Shown in pieces: positions 7,099-9,352 of a stretch of DNA of 9,352 nucleotides. Within the stretch, counting starts at the first letter, position 1, and each line of letters begins with the position of its first letter. This stretch comes from Desulfobacteraceae bacterium (lineage in GTDB: Bacteria > Desulfobacterota > Desulfobacteria > Desulfobacterales > Desulfosalsimonadaceae), in NCBI GenBank assembly GCA_011389605.1, contig JAABTZ010000068.1:1-9352 (forward strand). The letters are read 5' to 3'. Below the pieces are notes generated by a model. That model ran no database searches. It was not told the DNA's origin and saw nothing but the letters and a program-made list of their open reading frames with translations. Both the position numbers and the translations under genes were made by a program.

Positions 7099-7443
7099 TT
7101 TCCGGGCCTGTGTGTTGGGCGTTTGTGCTCTGCCTGGTGATATAAATGTTTGTTTTTTAGTCTTTATTATGATAACAAGTGTTTTTCAACCGTAAAAAGT
7201 GATGGCACCCTAAAAAGTCCAATATCTGCGTTCGCGCAATTTCTGAAGAATTTCACGTACAGCTAAAGTACACTGCATTCTTCGAAGCTGCGCAAGCCTT
7301 GATCTTGAACTTTTTACGAAACCATCCAAAAACTTACTTTTTACGAGAGCATAAAAGTGATATTAGGGCAGCCTGGCTTCGGCGCTATGTCTGTGCGGCA
7401 CAAATAAAATATCTTTCCTGAACCATTTTGCAAGGGGGGACAA
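7099..7443. other. Divergent intergenic region, 345 bases, no gene
   Basis: It separates the minus-strand nucleotidyltransferase gene from plus-strand pilC. No open frame of useful size is seen on either strand. The middle is the palindromic repeat at 7191-7345. The flank at 7099-7190 is AT-rich and should hold the minus-strand promoter. A TTGAAA (7184-7189, minus) could be a -35 box, but no good -10 lies at the right distance. The flank at 7346-7443 should hold the pilC promoter; I could not identify it with confidence. An A-AGGGGGG ribosome-binding site (7433-7439) ends four bases before the pilC ATG. Confidence 0.8.
7191..7345. repeat. Nested imperfect palindromic intergenic element (REP/MITE-like)
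   Basis: A core of 126 bases (7201-7326) has matching ends GATGG/CCATC and is an imperfect inverted repeat throughout. Paired blocks include TAAAAAGT (7211-7218) with ACTTTTTA (7309-7316), GCGCA (7234-7238) with TGCGC (7289-7293), GAAGAAT (7245-7251) with ATTCTTC (7277-7283), and GTAC (7257-7260) with GTAC (7268-7271) around a seven-base loop. An outer perfect pair, CGTAAAAAGT (7191-7200) and ACTTTTTACG (7336-7345), encloses it, so the same motif appears four times symmetrically. No transposase is encoded. A related short copy at 4378-4411 points to a dispersed family. Its function is unknown; a transcript would fold into a long hairpin. Confidence 0.75.
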
Positions 7444-8652
7444 ATGCCTGTTTTTCAGTGGGAGGGCAAGGACCGCAACAATCAGATCCGCAAGGGAGAG
7501 ATCGAAGCATCCACGGAAAACGAAGTCCGGACAATACTTGGCCGGCAGCGCATTGCGCCGAGCAAGATTAAAAAAAAGCCAAAAGACCTGTTTGAAAATG
7601 TCTCCTTTCTGCAGCCCAAGGTCAAACATCATGATATTATTATTTTCTGCCGCCAGTTTTCCACCATGATAGATGCCGGGCTGCCCATCATCCAGTGCCT
7701 TGAGATTCTTCAGTCGCAGCAGGAAAACCAAACCTTTAAAAAGATGTTAAAAGACATCAAGCAGTCTGTGGAAGGCGGGCAGACCCTTGCCGAATCACTG
7801 AAAAAATATCCCAATCATTTTGATTCGTTGTTTGTCAACATGGTGGCCGCAGGCGAGGCAGGCGGTATTCTGGACGTGATTTTGCGAAGGCTTTCAACCT
7901 ACATGGAAAAGGCTGCCCGTTTAAAGGCCCAGGTCAAGGGAGCCATGACATACCCCATTGTCACATTGATAATTGCGGTTCTTGTGGTGGCCGTAATCCT
8001 GGTATTCGTGATCCCGGTATTTGAGGAAATGTTTGCCGATTTCGGCAAGGCCCTGCCAGCGCCCACCCAGATAGTCATAGGCATGAGCCGTTTTGTCAAG
8101 GGCAACATACTCTGGATAATCGGCGCTATCGTGCTGTTTATTTTTGCCTTCCGGCGGTTTTACAAAACTGAAAAAGGGCGTGCCATAATTGATGAGATGC
8201 TGCTGCGTTTGCCTGTTGTGGGCATTTTGGTACGCAAAGTTGCCGTGGCAAAGTTTACCCGGACCATGGGGACCATGCTTGCAAGCGGCGTTGCAATTCT
8301 TGAGGCTTTGGACATCGTGGCCAGGACCGCGGGCAATAAAAGCATTGAAACCGCTGTCTATAAGGTGCGCACGGGTATTGCAGAAGGGCAGACCATTGCC
8401 GAGCCTCTGTCTGAAACCGGGGTGTTTCCCCCCATGGTCTGCCAGATGATCGCCGTTGGTGAATCCACCGGCGCCATTGACGCCATGATGGAAAAAATTG
8501 CAGATTTCTACGAAGAGGAAGTGGATCAGGCCGTGGATAACCTGACATCCCTGATTGAGCCCTTTATGCTGGTGTTTCTGGGTGTTACCATCGGCGGCCT
8601 GGTGATTTCCATGTACCTGCCCATATTTAAGCTTGCAGGGGCGATTTCCTGA
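7444..8652 (+). CDS. pilC: Type IV pilus inner-membrane assembly protein PilC (GspF family)
   Basis: Platform protein in the inner membrane that couples the PilB/PilT motor ATPases to pilin assembly and retraction. The 402-residue length is standard. The N-terminal MPVFQWEGKDRNNQ opening and the cytoplasmic lead (1-60) are typical. Two GspF domains follow, about 65-192 and 268-391, each with the FCRQFSTMIDAGLPI / FTRTMGTMLASGVAI type start and the MVAAGEAGG / MIAVGESTG turn (133-141, 335-343). Membrane helices are likely at about 171-193, 222-238 and 372-394, with conserved prolines at P191 and P393. The ATG at 7444 has a strong AGGGGGG upstream. No pilB or pilT precedes it in the window, so pilC appears to lead this transcript; the PilS-like kinase follows after seven bases. 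A type II secretion GspF is the alternative, but the adjacent PilS-like gene favours pili. Confidence 0.94.
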   Translation: MPVFQWEGKDRNNQIRKGEIEASTENEVRTILGRQRIAPSKIKKKPKDLFENVSFLQPKVKHHDIIIFCRQFSTMIDAGLPIIQCLEILQSQQENQTFKKMLKDIKQSVEGGQTLAESLKKYPNHFDSLFVNMVAAGEAGGILDVILRRLSTYMEKAARLKAQVKGAMTYPIVTLIIAVLVVAVILVFVIPVFEEMFADFGKALPAPTQIVIGMSRFVKGNILWIIGAIVLFIFAFRRFYKTEKGRAIIDEMLLRLPVVGILVRKVAVAKFTRTMGTMLASGVAILEALDIVARTAGNKSIETAVYKVRTGIAEGQTIAEPLSETGVFPPMVCQMIAVGESTGAIDAMMEKIADFYEEEVDQAVDNLTSLIEPFMLVFLGVTIGGLVISMYLPIFKLAGAIS

Positions 8653-8659
8653 TTTTCCC

Positions 8660-9352
8660 ATGAAAATGACTGCCGCACGCACCAAGCCGGAGCAGGATCT
8701 CTACCGCAAACTCAGATGGGTGATCTTTTTCCGGGCACTGTTTGGGTTTGTAATGCTGGGATCTGCATTTGCCGCCTCCTCGCGCCCCGGGACGGATCTG
8801 GGCCTGGCAGCCGGTTCCCTGGATTGGCTCATGCTGGTGGCCCTGTTCCTGTTGGTTTTATCGGCCGTGTATCTTCTTCTTGTCGCCCGGCTAAAAAGGC
8901 TCATCCTTTTTGCCTATCTTCAGATTGCCGCGGACACGGCCGCCGTGAGCCTCATAATCTTTATCACCGGCGGATTTTCCAGTATATTTGCCTTCCTTTA
9001 CCTGGTGGTGATTGTATATGCGGCCATGGTCATATACCGGCCCGGCGGCATGGTGACAGCCACTCTTTGCGCCATTCAGTACGGTGTTTTAATTGATCTG
9101 GAATATTACGGATTAATCCACCCCCTGGGCGATCAAACCCATTTTCTGATCACCAATTATGACTGGCCATATATAATATACAAACTGCTGTTTAACATTG
9201 TTGCTTTTTATGCAGTGGCATTTTTAAGCGGTTTTTTATCCGAGCAGGAGAAGGCCGCCAAGCGGGACCTGTGGGCCATGGAAGACCAGATGAAACGTGT
9301 GGAGAGGCTGGCTGCGGTGGGGGAAATGGCAGCGGGTCTGGCCCATGAGGTT
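8660..9352 (+). CDS. pilS: PilS-like membrane sensor histidine kinase (3' end outside window)
   Basis: Start of a sensor kinase that in the known PilS-PilR pair phosphorylates the sigma54-dependent regulator PilR to control pilin transcription. The frame starts at ATG 8660 (another ATG two codons on) and is open for 231 codons to the window edge. Six hydrophobic helices are visible, about 19-40, 54-77, 80-101, 106-126, 130-147 and 171-194, joined by short loops, as in the PilS sensor domain. A charged helix (195-215) then leads into the dimerisation/phospho-acceptor box, VERLAAVGEMAAGLAHEV, with the acceptor H229 three residues from the edge. No PAS domain lies between membrane region and H-box, unlike many NtrB-type kinases. 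The catalytic ATPase domain must lie off the window. The spacing of seven bases after pilC and the lack of a clear ribosome-binding site suggest translational coupling. The kinase call is firm; the pilS name rests on domain layout and the pilC neighbour. Confidence 0.85.
   Translation, partial: MKMTAARTKPEQDLYRKLRWVIFFRALFGFVMLGSAFAASSRPGTDLGLAAGSLDWLMLVALFLLVLSAVYLLLVARLKRLILFAYLQIAADTAAVSLIIFITGGFSSIFAFLYLVVIVYAAMVIYRPGGMVTATLCAIQYGVLIDLEYYGLIHPLGDQTHFLITNYDWPYIIYKLLFNIVAFYAVAFLSGFLSEQEKAAKRDLWAMEDQMKRVERLAAVGEMAAGLAHEV

Noticed and set aside
7203..7218. TGGCAC as the -24 part of a sigma54 promoter for pilC
   Set aside because: No GC-type -12 element (TTGC) follows at the required spacing, and the site sits inside the palindromic repeat about 240 bases from the gene.
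7921..8685. Long minus-strand open frame (254 codons) opposite pilC
   Set aside because: It lies almost wholly antisense to a well-conserved GspF-family gene, has a His/Gly/Gln-rich composition typical of shadow frames, and shows no recognisable domain.

Overview
The window looks like ordinary chromosome from a Desulfobacterota (deltaproteobacterial) sulfate-reducer-like bacterium, with the edge of an integrated mobile element at its left end. This placement is inferred from protein style and architecture (an 895-residue DHH-CBS-CBS-poly(A) polymerase fusion, a TrpS with a four-cysteine cluster motif, a pilC-pilS pair), from a gene order I recall as common in that group, and from moderate GC. 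No database search was possible. I found no convincing undescribed system. The less routine items are intergenic palindromic repeats, a tRNA-associated integrase junction and the TrpS cysteine motif.

Layout from left to right. Positions 3-1049 (+) hold a tyrosine integrase whose 5' end lies off the window. It points at a complete tRNA-Val(CAC) gene on the minus strand (1171-1245). The 121-base gap between them carries three TGGTCACA direct repeats (one pair still inside the integrase gene) and a hairpin plus T-tract that reads as the tRNA's terminator. This is the usual geometry of an element integrated into a tRNA 3' end, so the element and any cargo should extend to the left of the window.

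Positions 1302-7098 form a minus-strand block, read right to left: DHH/CBS/poly(A) polymerase-type nucleotidyltransferase, M50 (site-2 protease family) membrane peptidase, trpS, scpA, scpB, then tRNA-Val. The likely roles are RNA 3'-end addition, membrane proteolysis, tryptophan charging and chromosome condensation (ScpA/ScpB are the kleisin and winged-helix partners of SMC). Gaps between the protein genes are 3 to 77 bases, all on one strand, so a shared transcript is plausible.

Positions 7099-7443 are a divergent intergenic region dominated by a nested imperfect palindrome (7191-7345). A shorter related copy sits at 4378-4411. From 7444 the plus strand carries a type IV pilus operon start: pilC (GspF family), then, after a 7-base gap, a PilS-like membrane histidine kinase (from 8660) that runs off the right edge just after its phospho-acceptor histidine. 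A pilR response regulator is expected next, outside the window.
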